Program-made: the position numbers and the translations under genes
Source: Coriobacteriia bacterium
GTDB lineage: Bacteria > Actinomycetota > Coriobacteriia > Anaerosomatales > PALSA-660
Length of the DNA: 42,839 nt
Direction: 5' to 3'
Assembly (NCBI GenBank): GCA_025361505.1
Contig: JANYKZ010000023.1
Location: 1-42,839, forward strand
Part shown: piece by piece, positions 1-7,741 of the stretch
How the letters are laid out: every line of letters starts with the position of its first letter
How positions within the stretch are numbered: position 1 is the stretch's first letter
Notes under the pieces: model-generated
Databases searched by the model: none
What the model was told of the DNA's origin: nothing
Seen by the model: only the letters and a program-made list of their open reading frames with translations

Positions 1-105
1 ACGAAGACGAGCCTGACGACCGGTTCGCACGCGACGTGCCGGTACCGCGGGATCGCCTGCTACCTCGGAGTCTCGCAGGCGACCACGACGCCCGTCGGGC
101 CGTAG
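1..105 (+). CDS. 3' end of an unidentified gene (5' end outside window)
   Basis: The first forward frame is open from the window edge to a TAG at 103-105. Nearly every third codon position in these 34 codons is G or C, as in the neighbouring real genes, while the other forward frames either stop at once or lack that bias. The tail contains two cysteines (residues 13 and 20 of the visible part) and ends in a Thr/Pro-rich stretch. Too little is present to name a family. About 130 bases separate it from the ArsR-type regulator. Confidence 0.35.
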   Translation, partial: TKTSLTTGSHATCRYRGIACYLGVSQATTTPVGP

Positions 106-177
106 CACCCGCGCCCCCGAGTCCGTCGGTCCGGCACACTCCCTACCGTTGGTCGTTTGGCCTGTCGCACACATGCA

Positions 178-191
178 AATATTCGCATATT
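178..191. promoter_or_regulatory. Candidate ArsR-type operator
   Basis: An inverted repeat AATAT-TCGC-ATATT lies about 50 bases upstream of the chosen start of the ArsR-family regulator, in an AT-rich island of an otherwise GC-rich region. ArsR/SmtB repressors typically bind AT-rich imperfect palindromes with ATAT-like half sites and often autoregulate. The palindrome is seen directly; binding by the adjacent regulator is inferred. Confidence 0.4.
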
Positions 192-238
192 GTTAAGACG
201 CTCTGATGGACCCGCTCTCGCGACTCGCCGGAGGTTCC

Positions 239-562
239 ATGGACGCCGACTTCTTCTGCATGCACTCGGATCTGTGCAAGACGCTCGCGAACGACAAGCG
301 CCAGATGATCCTGGCGGCGCTCCGCGACGGCGAGCTCTCCGTGAGCGAGCTCTCGGAGCGCACCGGCATCGCACAGGCCAACCTCTCGCAGCACCTCGCC
401 ACGATGCGCTCTCACGACGTTGTGCACGCGCGCCGCGAGGGACGCAACGTCGTCTACTCAATCGCGAATCCGAAGCTGATCCAGGCGTTCGACCTCATCA
501 CCGAGGTCATGCAGGAGTCGATGGAGCAGCGCGTCCGAACCGCGGATACCCCGGGATCCTGA
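239..562 (+). CDS. ArsR-family winged-helix transcriptional regulator
   Basis: This 107-residue protein is a compact ArsR/SmtB-type repressor. A winged HTH spans roughly residues 10-80, with the recognition helix around IAQANLSQHLATMR and the wing at GRNVVYSI. The start at 239 has GGAGG just upstream; an ATG at 206 would add 11 residues but has no clear ribosome-binding site. Two cysteines, C7 and C13, lie in the N-terminal helix and could be the sensing thiols; that is inference. It leads an operon of sulfur-handling genes starting 76 bases downstream, so sulfane sulfur or a thiophilic metal is a reasonable ligand guess. The family is certain, the inducer unknown. Confidence 0.9.
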   Translation: MDADFFCMHSDLCKTLANDKRQMILAALRDGELSVSELSERTGIAQANLSQHLATMRSHDVVHARREGRNVVYSIANPKLIQAFDLITEVMQESMEQRVRTADTPGS

Positions 563-638
563 CGCACGATCCGACCACGGAAGTCACGGGGCCTGCCGGT
601 CCCGGTCCTGCACGAACCCGATCAAGGAGGCCGACCGA

Positions 639-1181
639 ATGAGTACCGAGCTCGACGAGGCGATGGCGCGGATCACCGCGTTGGAGGCGGCCGATACTGC
701 AGCGGCTCCCAAGAAGATCTCGATGGTGGTGATGAGCGGCGACATGGACAAGCTCTTCGGCGCCTTCATCATCGGTACCGGTGCGGCGGCCATGGGCATG
801 GAAGTCACCATGTTCTTCACGTTCTGGGGACTGCGCGCCCTCAAGCGCGCGGACGCCAAGATGACCGGCACCACGCTCTTCGGGAAGATGCTCGGTCTCA
901 TGTACGGCGGAGGTATCGAGAAGTCGAACCCGTCGCACTTCTCGTTCCTGGGCATGGGCCGCTGGATGTTCGGCAAGATGATGGGCGCCCACAACGTCGC
1001 CACACTCACCCAGTTGCGCGACCTCGCCATCGACCTGGGCATCAAGATGTACGGCTGCCAGATGTCGATGGACGTCATGGAGATCCCGCAGGAGTCGTTC
1101 GTCAAGGGCGTGCAGGACCCGGTCGGCGTCGGCTTCTTCATCGGCGAGGCCCAGGAGTCCCAGATCACCCTGTTCATCTAG
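639..1181 (+). CDS. DsrE2-like DsrE/DsrF/DsrH-family protein
   Basis: The 180-residue protein has an N-terminal helix of about 25 residues, then a DsrE-type fold starting at KKISMVVMSGDMDK. It has hydrophobic, Met-rich segments around residues 42-62 and 80-120 and a conserved cysteine, C140, in the context YGCQMSMDVM. DsrE2-type proteins are persulfide carriers that pass sulfane sulfur to TusA, and the next gene is a TusA, which supports this role. The start is fixed by AAGGAGG 8 bases upstream. It is second in an operon with the ArsR regulator, TusA and the DsrM/DsrK-like pair. The family is clear; the sulfur source is not shown. Confidence 0.88.
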   Translation: MSTELDEAMARITALEAADTAAAPKKISMVVMSGDMDKLFGAFIIGTGAAAMGMEVTMFFTFWGLRALKRADAKMTGTTLFGKMLGLMYGGGIEKSNPSHFSFLGMGRWMFGKMMGAHNVATLTQLRDLAIDLGIKMYGCQMSMDVMEIPQESFVKGVQDPVGVGFFIGEAQESQITLFI

Positions 1182-1240
1182 GTAGCGCGCGTCCGCTCCT
1201 GCGGGCGCTCCAACGTCGGAACGCAACGAGAGGATCCACC

Positions 1241-1480
1241 ATGAGCGACGTCACCCCGGACCTGGAACTCGACCTCAAGGGGCTGCTGTGCCCCATGCCG
1301 ATGGTCAGGGTCTCGCAGAACATCACCAACGTGCCGGTCGGCGGCGTCATCCGCGCCGTCGCGACCGACGCGGGCTCGATGGCCGACATCCCCGCGTGGG
1401 CGAAGTCCACCGGCAACGAGGTCATGTCCGCCGAGAAGGTCGGCGGCGAGTTCGTGTTCTTCGTCAAGCGCATCAAGTAG
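1241..1480 (+). CDS. tusA: TusA/SirA-family sulfur carrier protein
   Basis: This 79-residue protein is full length for TusA. The signature Cys-Pro-x-Pro occurs as LLCPMPMV with the persulfide-carrying C17, followed by the usual two-layer alpha/beta sandwich ending in a FVFFVKR strand. TusA proteins carry sulfane sulfur as a cysteine persulfide. Next to a DsrE2-like protein and a DsrMK-like membrane complex it probably belongs to dissimilatory sulfur transfer rather than tRNA thiolation; that is inference from context. GAGAGGAT precedes the ATG. A 59-base spacer separates it from the DsrE2-like gene, and the cytochrome gene follows after 18 bases. Confidence 0.93.
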   Translation: MSDVTPDLELDLKGLLCPMPMVRVSQNITNVPVGGVIRAVATDAGSMADIPAWAKSTGNEVMSAEKVGGEFVFFVKRIK

Positions 1481-1498
1481 CGGGGGCCTGACACCTCC

Positions 1499-2221
1499 AT
1501 GGACTGGTTCTCATACCTCACGTCGGGCATCGGCGTGTACGTCGCGCTCGTGGTGTTCACCGGCGGGATGGCTTGGCGGGCGTGGCAGTGGTCGCGCACC
1601 CCCAAGTCGCCCGTTCGCTTGGCCCTCTACCCCAAGCCGAAGACCGGCCCCGGCCGTTTCGGGAAGCTGTTGGTCGACACGTTCGCGGCACCGCAGTCGT
1701 TCAAGATCGCACCCGCGATCATGGTCGCGGCGCTCCTGTTCCACCTCGCGGCGCTCGCCGCGTTCGTCGGACATCTGCGGCTCGTGCACGAGTTCACGCC
1801 ACTGGTCGCCGTGCTCGGCGTCGACGGCATGAACACGTTCGCGGCGTGGTCGGGCGGCGCGGCCGGGATCATCATGCTGGTCGCCGTCCTCTACTGGCTC
1901 GGCCGCCGCACGTTCGGCGCCTACAAGAACCTGTCGGTGCCGGAGGACTACCTGCTGCTCGCGCTGCTGCTCGGCATCGTCTTGATGGGCGATCACCTGC
2001 GCTTCGTCGGCGGCCTCCACGCGGCCACCTATCAGGCGTGGTTCGCGTCCCTGATGGCGTTCAGGCCGGCCTTCCCGGCGGAGCTGACCTCGTCGGTCAC
2101 GCGCTACGCGCTCGACTGGCACATGCTCTTCGTGGACGCGTTCCTCATCTACTTCCCGTTCAGCAAGCTGACGCATGCGATCGGCGCGTTCGCCACCAAC
2201 GCCGTGCGGACCGGGGAGTGA
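1499..2221 (+). CDS. NarI/DsrM-like membrane cytochrome b subunit
   Basis: The 240-residue membrane protein has about five hydrophobic segments (near residues 9-28, 72-92, 117-135, 151-170 and 207-222), matching the NarI/DsrM fold. Histidines fit for haem b ligation: H82, H92 and H97 near helix 2, H166 and H174 near helix 4, H208 and H226 in the last helix. Such subunits exchange electrons between the quinone pool and a cytoplasmic Fe-S partner. The partner here is the HdrD/DsrK-like protein whose ATG begins 2 bases after this stop. The pair therefore resembles DsrMK. The substrate of the complex is unknown, since no dsrC or dsrAB is in view. Confidence 0.85.
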   Translation: MDWFSYLTSGIGVYVALVVFTGGMAWRAWQWSRTPKSPVRLALYPKPKTGPGRFGKLLVDTFAAPQSFKIAPAIMVAALLFHLAALAAFVGHLRLVHEFTPLVAVLGVDGMNTFAAWSGGAAGIIMLVAVLYWLGRRTFGAYKNLSVPEDYLLLALLLGIVLMGDHLRFVGGLHAATYQAWFASLMAFRPAFPAELTSSVTRYALDWHMLFVDAFLIYFPFSKLTHAIGAFATNAVRTGE

Positions 2222-2223
2222 CC

Positions 2224-3477
2224 ATGGAGAAGCAGACGATCGATTCGATGGTCGGCGTGCTCGACGCGCGCATGAACCGCCAGCTCAAGCAGTACATGGA
2301 CATCTGCGCGCGTTGCGCCATCTGCAAGGACGCGTGCCACCAGTACGTCGCGACGCAGGACATGAAGTATCTGCCGGCGAGGCGCGCCGAGCTGCTGCGC
2401 CAGATCTACCGCAGGTACTTCACGAAGGCCGGGCAGTTCCTGCCGGCCCTCTACGAGGCCCGCGAGCCCGACGAGAACCTCATGGACGAGCTCTACGAGT
2501 CCACGTACGCCTGCACCGGCTGCCGTCGCTGCACCTACTACTGCCCGTTCTCGATCGACACGGGCTGGATCACGTCGGTGTCGAAGGGCGTGCTCATCGC
2601 CGCCGGTCGCGGCAACGAGATGCTCGGTCAGCTTGCCGACGCGGCGCTGTTCAAGGCCGACAACATGGACGTGTTCGACGAGATCATCGTCAACGGCTTC
2701 AAGGACGTCGTGAGGGAGCTTGAAGAGGAGCTCGGACGGCCGGTCGCCATCCCGGTCGACAAGCAGGGCGCCGACATCCTCTACGTGGCGCTCGCCGGCT
2801 CGCACTCCATCAAGCCCGCGGCGGTCATCTTCGACGCCGCCGGCGCCAGTTGGACCCTCTCCAAGTTCGAGGCCGCCAACTACGGGTTCTTCTTCGGGGA
2901 TCCCGCCAAGGCGAAGCTCATCGCCGACCGCTTCATGAACGAAGCGAAGCGTCTCGGCGTGAAGGAGGTCGTCATCACGGAGTGCGGCCATGCCTACCGT
3001 GTCGCGGAGATGTTCTACGAGGCGTGGGCCAAGGAGAAGATGCCGTTCAAGGTGCGGCACATCCTCGAGGTCATCGACGAGTACATCAAGGACGGCCGCA
3101 TCACGGTGGACCCGAAGGGGATCGCCGAGAAGGTCACCTACCACGATCCCTGTCAGATCGGCCGCAACGGCGGCATCTACGAGCAGCCCCGCGACATCAT
3201 GCACGCGATCGCTCCCGACTTCGTTGACATGACGCCCAACCGCGAGACGCAGTGGTGCTGCGGCGGCGGCGGCGGGATCGTGGCGATGGAAGAGTTCAAC
3301 GACGTCCGCCTGAAGTCCGGCGGCAAGAAGGTCGAGCAGATCAAGGCGACCGGCGCGAAGTTGCTGGCCTGCCCCTGTGAGAACTGCCGGCTTCAGATCG
3401 AGGAACTCAGCAAGGTCCACGACCTCGGGCTGCGCATCGTGCCGGTCATGGAACTGGTCGCCGAGGCGCTGCGCTAG
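2224..3477 (+). CDS. DsrK/HdrD-like Fe-S heterodisulfide-reductase-type subunit
   Basis: The start is the ATG 2 bases after the cytochrome stop, giving 417 residues. Two ferredoxin-type motifs come first: C28-x2-C31-x2-C34-x3-C38 and CTGCRRCTYYCP near residues 99-109. They are followed by a CCG-type domain with C310 (HDPC), C345-C346 (WCCGG) and C383/C385/C388 (CPCENC). In HdrD and DsrK the CCG region holds the noncubane [4Fe-4S] cluster that reduces disulfides or trisulfides. With the upstream cytochrome it forms a DsrMK-like quinone-linked thiol/disulfide reductase. TusA and DsrE2 in the same operon suggest that a protein-bound persulfide or trisulfide is the substrate; that is inference. 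A strong hairpin follows the stop. Confidence 0.9.
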   Translation: MEKQTIDSMVGVLDARMNRQLKQYMDICARCAICKDACHQYVATQDMKYLPARRAELLRQIYRRYFTKAGQFLPALYEAREPDENLMDELYESTYACTGCRRCTYYCPFSIDTGWITSVSKGVLIAAGRGNEMLGQLADAALFKADNMDVFDEIIVNGFKDVVRELEEELGRPVAIPVDKQGADILYVALAGSHSIKPAAVIFDAAGASWTLSKFEAANYGFFFGDPAKAKLIADRFMNEAKRLGVKEVVITECGHAYRVAEMFYEAWAKEKMPFKVRHILEVIDEYIKDGRITVDPKGIAEKVTYHDPCQIGRNGGIYEQPRDIMHAIAPDFVDMTPNRETQWCCGGGGGIVAMEEFNDVRLKSGGKKVEQIKATGAKLLACPCENCRLQIEELSKVHDLGLRIVPVMELVAEALR

Positions 3478-3502
3478 AGCCGTCTCGCGCGCTCCGCACA
3501 GA

Positions 3503-3535
3503 AGGGCCCGCTCCGCGTCGCGCGGGGCGGGCCCT
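3503..3535. terminator. Bidirectional hairpin terminator
   Basis: A 15-bp stem (3503-3517 with 3521-3535, one G-T wobble, loop TCG) lies between the stop of the DsrK-like gene and the stop of the convergent DsrE gene. No long T tract follows, but position and strength fit a terminator serving both strands. Confidence 0.7.
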
Positions 3536-3558
3536 GTCTCATGCCGGGCACGGGCCGC

Positions 3559-3924
3559 TCAGTACCGCAGGAAGTTCTCGCAGTCGAGCATCGCCTGGAC
3601 GATGACACCGGCGCCGCCGACGTAGCACCCTTCGCGCAGCTGCTCCTCGCCGATGCCGCGTGTCGCCAGACACGGCGAGCAGACCATGATCTTGAGCCCG
3701 GAGTCGAGCACCGCCGCCATCAGGTCGGCCAGCGGCGCGAGGCCCTCGGCGACAACCTCGTCGGCCCCGCCCGGCACCGCGAGCCGGACCGCTTCCCCCT
3801 GAAGGATGATCACGGGCTCGACGTTCATCACCATCGCCCCGTTCGCGATGATGAAGGGCAGCGTCGCCATCTCGGGGCTGTCCGCAGCATGCGTGATCAC
3901 GAGCCCGATCTTCTTGTCAGCCAT
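3559..3924 (-). CDS. Small DsrE-family protein
   Basis: The 121-residue protein has the DsrE/YchN alpha/beta fold, starting KKIGLVITHAADSPE and ending in a conserved CENFLRY tail. Cysteines C82 and C85 form VCSPC where DsrE-like proteins carry their active cysteine, with further cysteines at 100 and 115. The start is set by GAGGAG 8 bases upstream; an upstream in-frame ATG at 3966 lacks a comparable site. It is transcribed divergently from the FAD/HdrD fusion gene, with two CsoR/CstR-like operators between, so both are probably induced together. A persulfide-binding or transfer role is likely from the family. Confidence 0.88.
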   Translation of the reverse strand: MADKKIGLVITHAADSPEMATLPFIIANGAMVMNVEPVIILQGEAVRLAVPGGADEVVAEGLAPLADLMAAVLDSGLKIMVCSPCLATRGIGEEQLREGCYVGGAGVIVQAMLDCENFLRY

Positions 3925-4001
3925 CGTCTCCTCTTTCGGTCGGCATTCGGGTGGGGCCGCGTTCAAGACAGGGCCGTCGGTCGTCCGCGCGTTGACGCGC
4001 T

Positions 4002-4017
4002 ATACCCCCACGGGTAT
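4002..4017. promoter_or_regulatory. CsoR/CstR-type operator, site 1
   Basis: ATACCC-CCAC-GGGTAT is a perfect 6-bp inverted repeat with a 4-base centre, in the divergent promoter region between the DsrE gene and the FAD/HdrD fusion gene. G/C-tract palindromes flanked by ATA/TAT are the typical operators of CsoR-superfamily repressors (copper sensor CsoR, persulfide sensor CstR). No gene of that family is in the window. Confidence 0.65.
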
Positions 4018-4026
4018 CTTCGAAGC

Positions 4027-4042
4027 ATACCCCACCAGGTAT
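4027..4042. promoter_or_regulatory. CsoR/CstR-type operator, site 2
   Basis: ATACC-CCACCA-GGTAT is a second 16-base copy centred 25 bases from site 1, with 5-bp arms. Tandem sites of this spacing would place two repressor tetramers on one promoter region. The sequence is seen; the regulator is inferred from the family consensus. Confidence 0.6.
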
Positions 4043-4101
4043 TCGCACCTCGACGCGCGCATCGGTGTGGGGCAACCGCGCTACGAGAGGATTCCCTGAA
4101 C

Positions 4102-7100
4102 ATGGCTGTTGTGAACGAACGTGCCGAGGCCGGGTTGCGCCGCATCGTCGGTGATAGGATCCGGACCGACCGGGTCGAGCGGCGTATGTACTCCGCCGAC
4201 ATCGGCGAGATGCCGAAGCTGGTGCAGCCGTTCGTGCCCGCAGGGCTCGCCGGCGCGGTCGTCCGCCCGTTGACCGAGGCGGAGGTCGTTGCGATCGTCA
4301 CCTTCGCCGCGGAGGACGGGCTCAAGCTCGTCCCGCGCGGAGCGTCAACCTCCGGCTACGGCGGCGTACTGCCGGTCGAAGGCGCGGTCGTCGTCGACCT
4401 GTCGGGAATGCACACCATTCTCGACATCGACTCCGCGGCGCACACCGCACGCGTCCAGCCGGGGCTCATCTGGGAGGAGTTCGGGCGCAAGCTGACCCCC
4501 TTGGGGCTCGCGCTTCGCCTCTACCCATCATCGACCCCCTCGTCGTCGGTCGCCGGCTGGCTCGCCCAGGGCGGCGCGGGCTTCGGTTCCTACGAGTACG
4601 GCATGTTCAAGGACAACGTGGCGTCGGCGCGCGTCGTCCTGCCGACGGGCGAGGTCCGCGAGTTCGCCGGAGACGACCTCGCCAACCTGATCGCCGATGC
4701 GGAAGGCATCACCGGCATCATCACCGAGGTCACCGTGAAGGTGCGCGATCTCGAACCCGAAACGCACCGCCTGGTGGCTTTCGACAGTGCCTCCGCACTG
4801 GGTGCGGCGCTCGGAGGAGTGTCGGCCGGCGAGCTGCCCATCTGGTCGATCACGTTCCTGAACCCCGAGTCTACGCGCCTGAAGAGGACGCTCCCCCACC
4901 GTCACGGCCATCCCTACGAGGAGGCCCGCGACCACTACGAGCCGAAGCTTCCGGAGGCGTTTCTGGCCGTCATCGCCTACCCGACGGCGCGGGAGGACGC
5001 GATCGGGCCGAGACTCGACGCGATCGTACTGGCCCACGGCGGGACCGAGCTGCCCCCCGAGGCCGCCGAGCACGAGTGGGAGCAGCGCTTCGCCCCCATG
5101 CGCCTGAAGCGCGTCGGGCCCTCGATCATCCCGACCGAGGTCGTCGTCCCGCTGACGTCGCTGGCCGCGGTGCTTCGCGAGATCGACGCCAAGATCCATC
5201 AGCCGTTCGTGCTCGAGGGCATGCTCGGCAAGGGCGACCGCGTCGTCCTGCTGGGCTTCATCCCGCACGACGCTCGCGCCTTCGCCTTCAACGCGGCGTT
5301 CGCTCTGTCCCTATCCGTCATCGCCATCGCCAAGCGACACGGCGGAGCGGCCTACTCCACCGGTCTCTACTTCCGCCGCGAGGCGGCGTCGGTGCTAGGC
5401 GAGGACCGCATGCGCCGCCTGGAGTACTTCAAGAACACCGTGGATCCGACCGGCCTCATGAACCCGAACAAGGTCCTCGGTCGTGGCGTGATCGACGCGC
5501 TCATGGGCTTCGCGACCGCCTTCGAGCCGCTGATCCGTCCCGTCGCGAATCTCACGAAGCCGCCGGCGACAGTCACGCTCAAGGCACGCAAGGGTATCCC
5601 GGAAGACGTCGCCTACTACGCCTACGCCTGTGCTCAGTGCGGGTACTGCGTCCACACGTGCGAGGAGTACTCGGGCCGCGGCTGGATGAGCCACTCGCCG
5701 CGCGGCAAGTACCTCTACCTGCGCGACGTGATGGAGGGACGCGAGAAGTTCGACCAGGATATGGTCGACAAGTTCCTCGTCTGCACGACCTGTGAGGTGT
5801 GCAACACGCGCTGCCAGCTGCAGCTTCCCGTCGAGCACTCCTGGATGACGATGCGCGGCAAGCTCATCCACGACGAGGGCCGCATGACGTTCCCGCCGTT
5901 CGAGATGATGGCCGCCTCCCTGCGCGGCGAGAACAACATCTGGGCCGGCAAGCGCGAGAAGCGCATGGACTGGATGCCCGAGGACATCGCTCCGAAGGTG
6001 CTCGACAACGCCCCTGTCGCCTATTTCGCCGGCTGCACCGCGAGCTACGTGAACACCGATGTCGCGGAGGCGACGGTGCGCCTGCTCGACAAGGCCGGCG
6101 TGGAGTTCACCATGCTCGGGACCGACGAGGCGTGCTGCGGCATCCCGATGAAGGTGTCCGGCCGCTGGGACGTCTTCGAGGAGATCTACCTCCACAACAC
6201 CTCCGAAGCGCGCAAGCGAGGCGTGAAGACGATCGTCACCTCCTGCCCGGCGTGCGGTCTGGTGTGGAAGGAGCTCTACGCCGCGCTCGCTGCGGAGCGT
6301 GGGGACGAGTACGAGTTCGAGGTGAAGCACTACTCCGAGCTGGTGGCGGAGAAGGTCGCTGACGGCTCGCTCGTCTTCGACCACGAGGTCAACAAGACGC
6401 TCACGTTCCACGACAGCTGCCACATGGGTCGCGCCCAGGGCAACTACGAACCCCCGCGCGACCTGCTCAAGGCGATCCCGGGTGTCACGCTCGTCGAGAT
6501 GGAGCACAACCGCGAAGAGGGGCTGTGCTGCGGCTCGGTCCTCACGCTCATCGGTGACACGCCCGTCGCGCCCGTCCTCGGCAAGATGCGGCTCGATGAA
6601 GCGGTGGACGCGGGTGCCGACGCGATGATCGCGCTGTGTCCCTGCTGCCAGGTCCAGCTGCGCGACTCCGCGGACAAGAACGGCATCGATCTGCCGGTGG
6701 ACGACCTCGCCCGCGTGCTCATGGAGGGCCTGGGGCTCCACATCGAGTCGAGCTCCGCGAACTCCCTGCTGCAGTGGGGCTACTTCGAGAAGTTCATCTA
6801 CCTCATGAAGCCGGAGGCGATGGCCGACCTCATGGCCGCGCTCCTGCCCGAGATGATGGCCGCCATGCCCGCGGGGATGGTGCCGATGATGAAGACCGCG
6901 CGCGCGGTGCCGGGCGGACTGGCGCTCATGTCGAAGATGATGCCGACGATGATGCCGATGCTGCTGCCGGGGATCATGCCCAAGGTCATGCCCGCCATGT
7001 TGTCCGAGGTGTCGCGCCGCGTCGGGCCGCTCCCCGAGGACATGGAAGCGCTCATGCCCGACCTGTTGCCCAAGACCATGGACGCGCTGATGCCGAACAT

Positions 7101-7164
7101 GCTCCCGCTGTTGGTCCCGTACATCACGCCGAGAATGATCGCCTACATCAAGACGGAGCTGTGA
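4102..7164 (+). CDS. FAD-linked oxidase / HdrD-like Fe-S fusion with Met/Pro-rich tail
   Basis: The product is 1020 residues. Residues about 50-230 are a GlcD-type FAD-binding domain (LVPRGASTSGYGG), followed by the FAD oxidase C-terminal domain to about 460, which ends in the typical DPTGLMNPNK. Two ferredoxin motifs follow (C510/C513/C516/C520 and C561/C564/C567/C571), then two CCG domains (AGCTASY, ACCGIP, SCPACG; then HDSCHMG, LCCGS, LCPCC). The family couples oxidation of a hydroxyacid or similar donor to a thiol/disulfide or quinone partner. Residues 894-1020 form an unusual tail with 24 methionines in 127 residues and many Met-Pro steps. GAGAGG lies 11 bases before the ATG. The CsoR/CstR-like sites upstream and the divergent DsrE gene suggest a persulfide or metal-stress role; the substrate is unknown. 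Confidence 0.9.
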   Translation: MAVVNERAEAGLRRIVGDRIRTDRVERRMYSADIGEMPKLVQPFVPAGLAGAVVRPLTEAEVVAIVTFAAEDGLKLVPRGASTSGYGGVLPVEGAVVVDLSGMHTILDIDSAAHTARVQPGLIWEEFGRKLTPLGLALRLYPSSTPSSSVAGWLAQGGAGFGSYEYGMFKDNVASARVVLPTGEVREFAGDDLANLIADAEGITGIITEVTVKVRDLEPETHRLVAFDSASALGAALGGVSAGELPIWSITFLNPESTRLKRTLPHRHGHPYEEARDHYEPKLPEAFLAVIAYPTAREDAIGPRLDAIVLAHGGTELPPEAAEHEWEQRFAPMRLKRVGPSIIPTEVVVPLTSLAAVLREIDAKIHQPFVLEGMLGKGDRVVLLGFIPHDARAFAFNAAFALSLSVIAIAKRHGGAAYSTGLYFRREAASVLGEDRMRRLEYFKNTVDPTGLMNPNKVLGRGVIDALMGFATAFEPLIRPVANLTKPPATVTLKARKGIPEDVAYYAYACAQCGYCVHTCEEYSGRGWMSHSPRGKYLYLRDVMEGREKFDQDMVDKFLVCTTCEVCNTRCQLQLPVEHSWMTMRGKLIHDEGRMTFPPFEMMAASLRGENNIWAGKREKRMDWMPEDIAPKVLDNAPVAYFAGCTASYVNTDVAEATVRLLDKAGVEFTMLGTDEACCGIPMKVSGRWDVFEEIYLHNTSEARKRGVKTIVTSCPACGLVWKELYAALAAERGDEYEFEVKHYSELVAEKVADGSLVFDHEVNKTLTFHDSCHMGRAQGNYEPPRDLLKAIPGVTLVEMEHNREEGLCCGSVLTLIGDTPVAPVLGKMRLDEAVDAGADAMIALCPCCQVQLRDSADKNGIDLPVDDLARVLMEGLGLHIESSSANSLLQWGYFEKFIYLMKPEAMADLMAALLPEMMAAMPAGMVPMMKTARAVPGGLALMSKMMPTMMPMLLPGIMPKVMPAMLSEVSRRVGPLPEDMEALMPDLLPKTMDALMPNMLPLLVPYITPRMIAYIKTEL

Positions 7165-7169
7165 TCCCC

Positions 7170-7586
7170 ATGGAGCTCGACTACACGGTATCGACGGACA
7201 AGACCTTCGCCGAAGCTGTCAGCGCAGTGACAAAGCGTACCGCTGCGCACGGGTTCAAGGTGCAGTTCGTGCACGACGTGACAGCGACGCTGGCGGAGAA
7301 GGGCTTCGTCCGCGAGCCCGTCACCATCATCGAGATGTGCAACGCGAAGTACGCCAGCCAGGTCCTCTCGCGCGACGTGAAGATCGGGCTCATGCTCCCC
7401 TGCCCCGTCATGGTCTACGAGCAGGACGGGAAGGTCTTCATCGCGACGATGCGCCCGTCGCTCATCGGCGCCTTCTTCCCCGAGGCCGGCATCGACGACG
7501 TGGCGGCAGAGGTCGAAGCGGTGCTCATCGAGATCATCGACGAGGCCGCGGCCGTGACCCCGAGCCGCCAGCAACCCGCAATCTGA
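7170..7586 (+). CDS. DUF302 domain protein
   Basis: A 138-residue protein starting 5 bases after the stop of the FAD/HdrD fusion, so almost certainly cotranscribed and translationally coupled. The DUF302 core runs from about residue 10 to 115 (TFAEAVSAVTKRTAAHGFKV, then MCNAKYASQVLSRDVKIGL, then LPCPVMVYEQDGKVFIATMRP). DUF302 proteins are small cytosolic or exported proteins of unknown biochemical function. C53 in MCNAKYA and C75 in LPCPV may be functional. No signal peptide is visible. Membership is confident; its role with the redox fusion protein is open. Confidence 0.88.
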   Translation: MELDYTVSTDKTFAEAVSAVTKRTAAHGFKVQFVHDVTATLAEKGFVREPVTIIEMCNAKYASQVLSRDVKIGLMLPCPVMVYEQDGKVFIATMRPSLIGAFFPEAGIDDVAAEVEAVLIEIIDEAAAVTPSRQQPAI

Positions 7587-7679
7587 AGGGCACTCTCCCA
7601 CCCCACTCCCGCCACTGCCTGGGTGGGAACGCTTGCCTCCGGCGTCCGCCGACGCCTGCGTCCCGAGCGCAAGGGAGAA

Positions 7680-7719
7680 GTGACGGAAGGCGGGGCGTCG
7701 ATGCCCCGCCTTCCGTCAC
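7680..7719. terminator. Perfect 17-bp hairpin between convergent genes
   Basis: Positions 7680-7696 pair perfectly with 7703-7719 around a 6-base loop (gtcgat). The hairpin sits between the DUF302 gene and the convergent NifX-like gene and should terminate both transcripts. A weaker 8-bp hairpin (7596-7603 with 7621-7628) precedes it. Confidence 0.75.
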
Positions 7720-7741
7720 AAGCTCGACCGTCCGAACCCGT

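Noticed and set aside
1573-2223. N-terminal extension of the DsrK-like frame into the cytochrome gene
   Set aside because: It overlaps the whole membrane cytochrome in another frame; the ATG at 2224 directly after its stop is the natural start.
2149-3420. Long minus-strand frame opposite the DsrK-like gene
   Set aside because: Shadow frame; the plus strand carries all Fe-S motifs and an intact operon.
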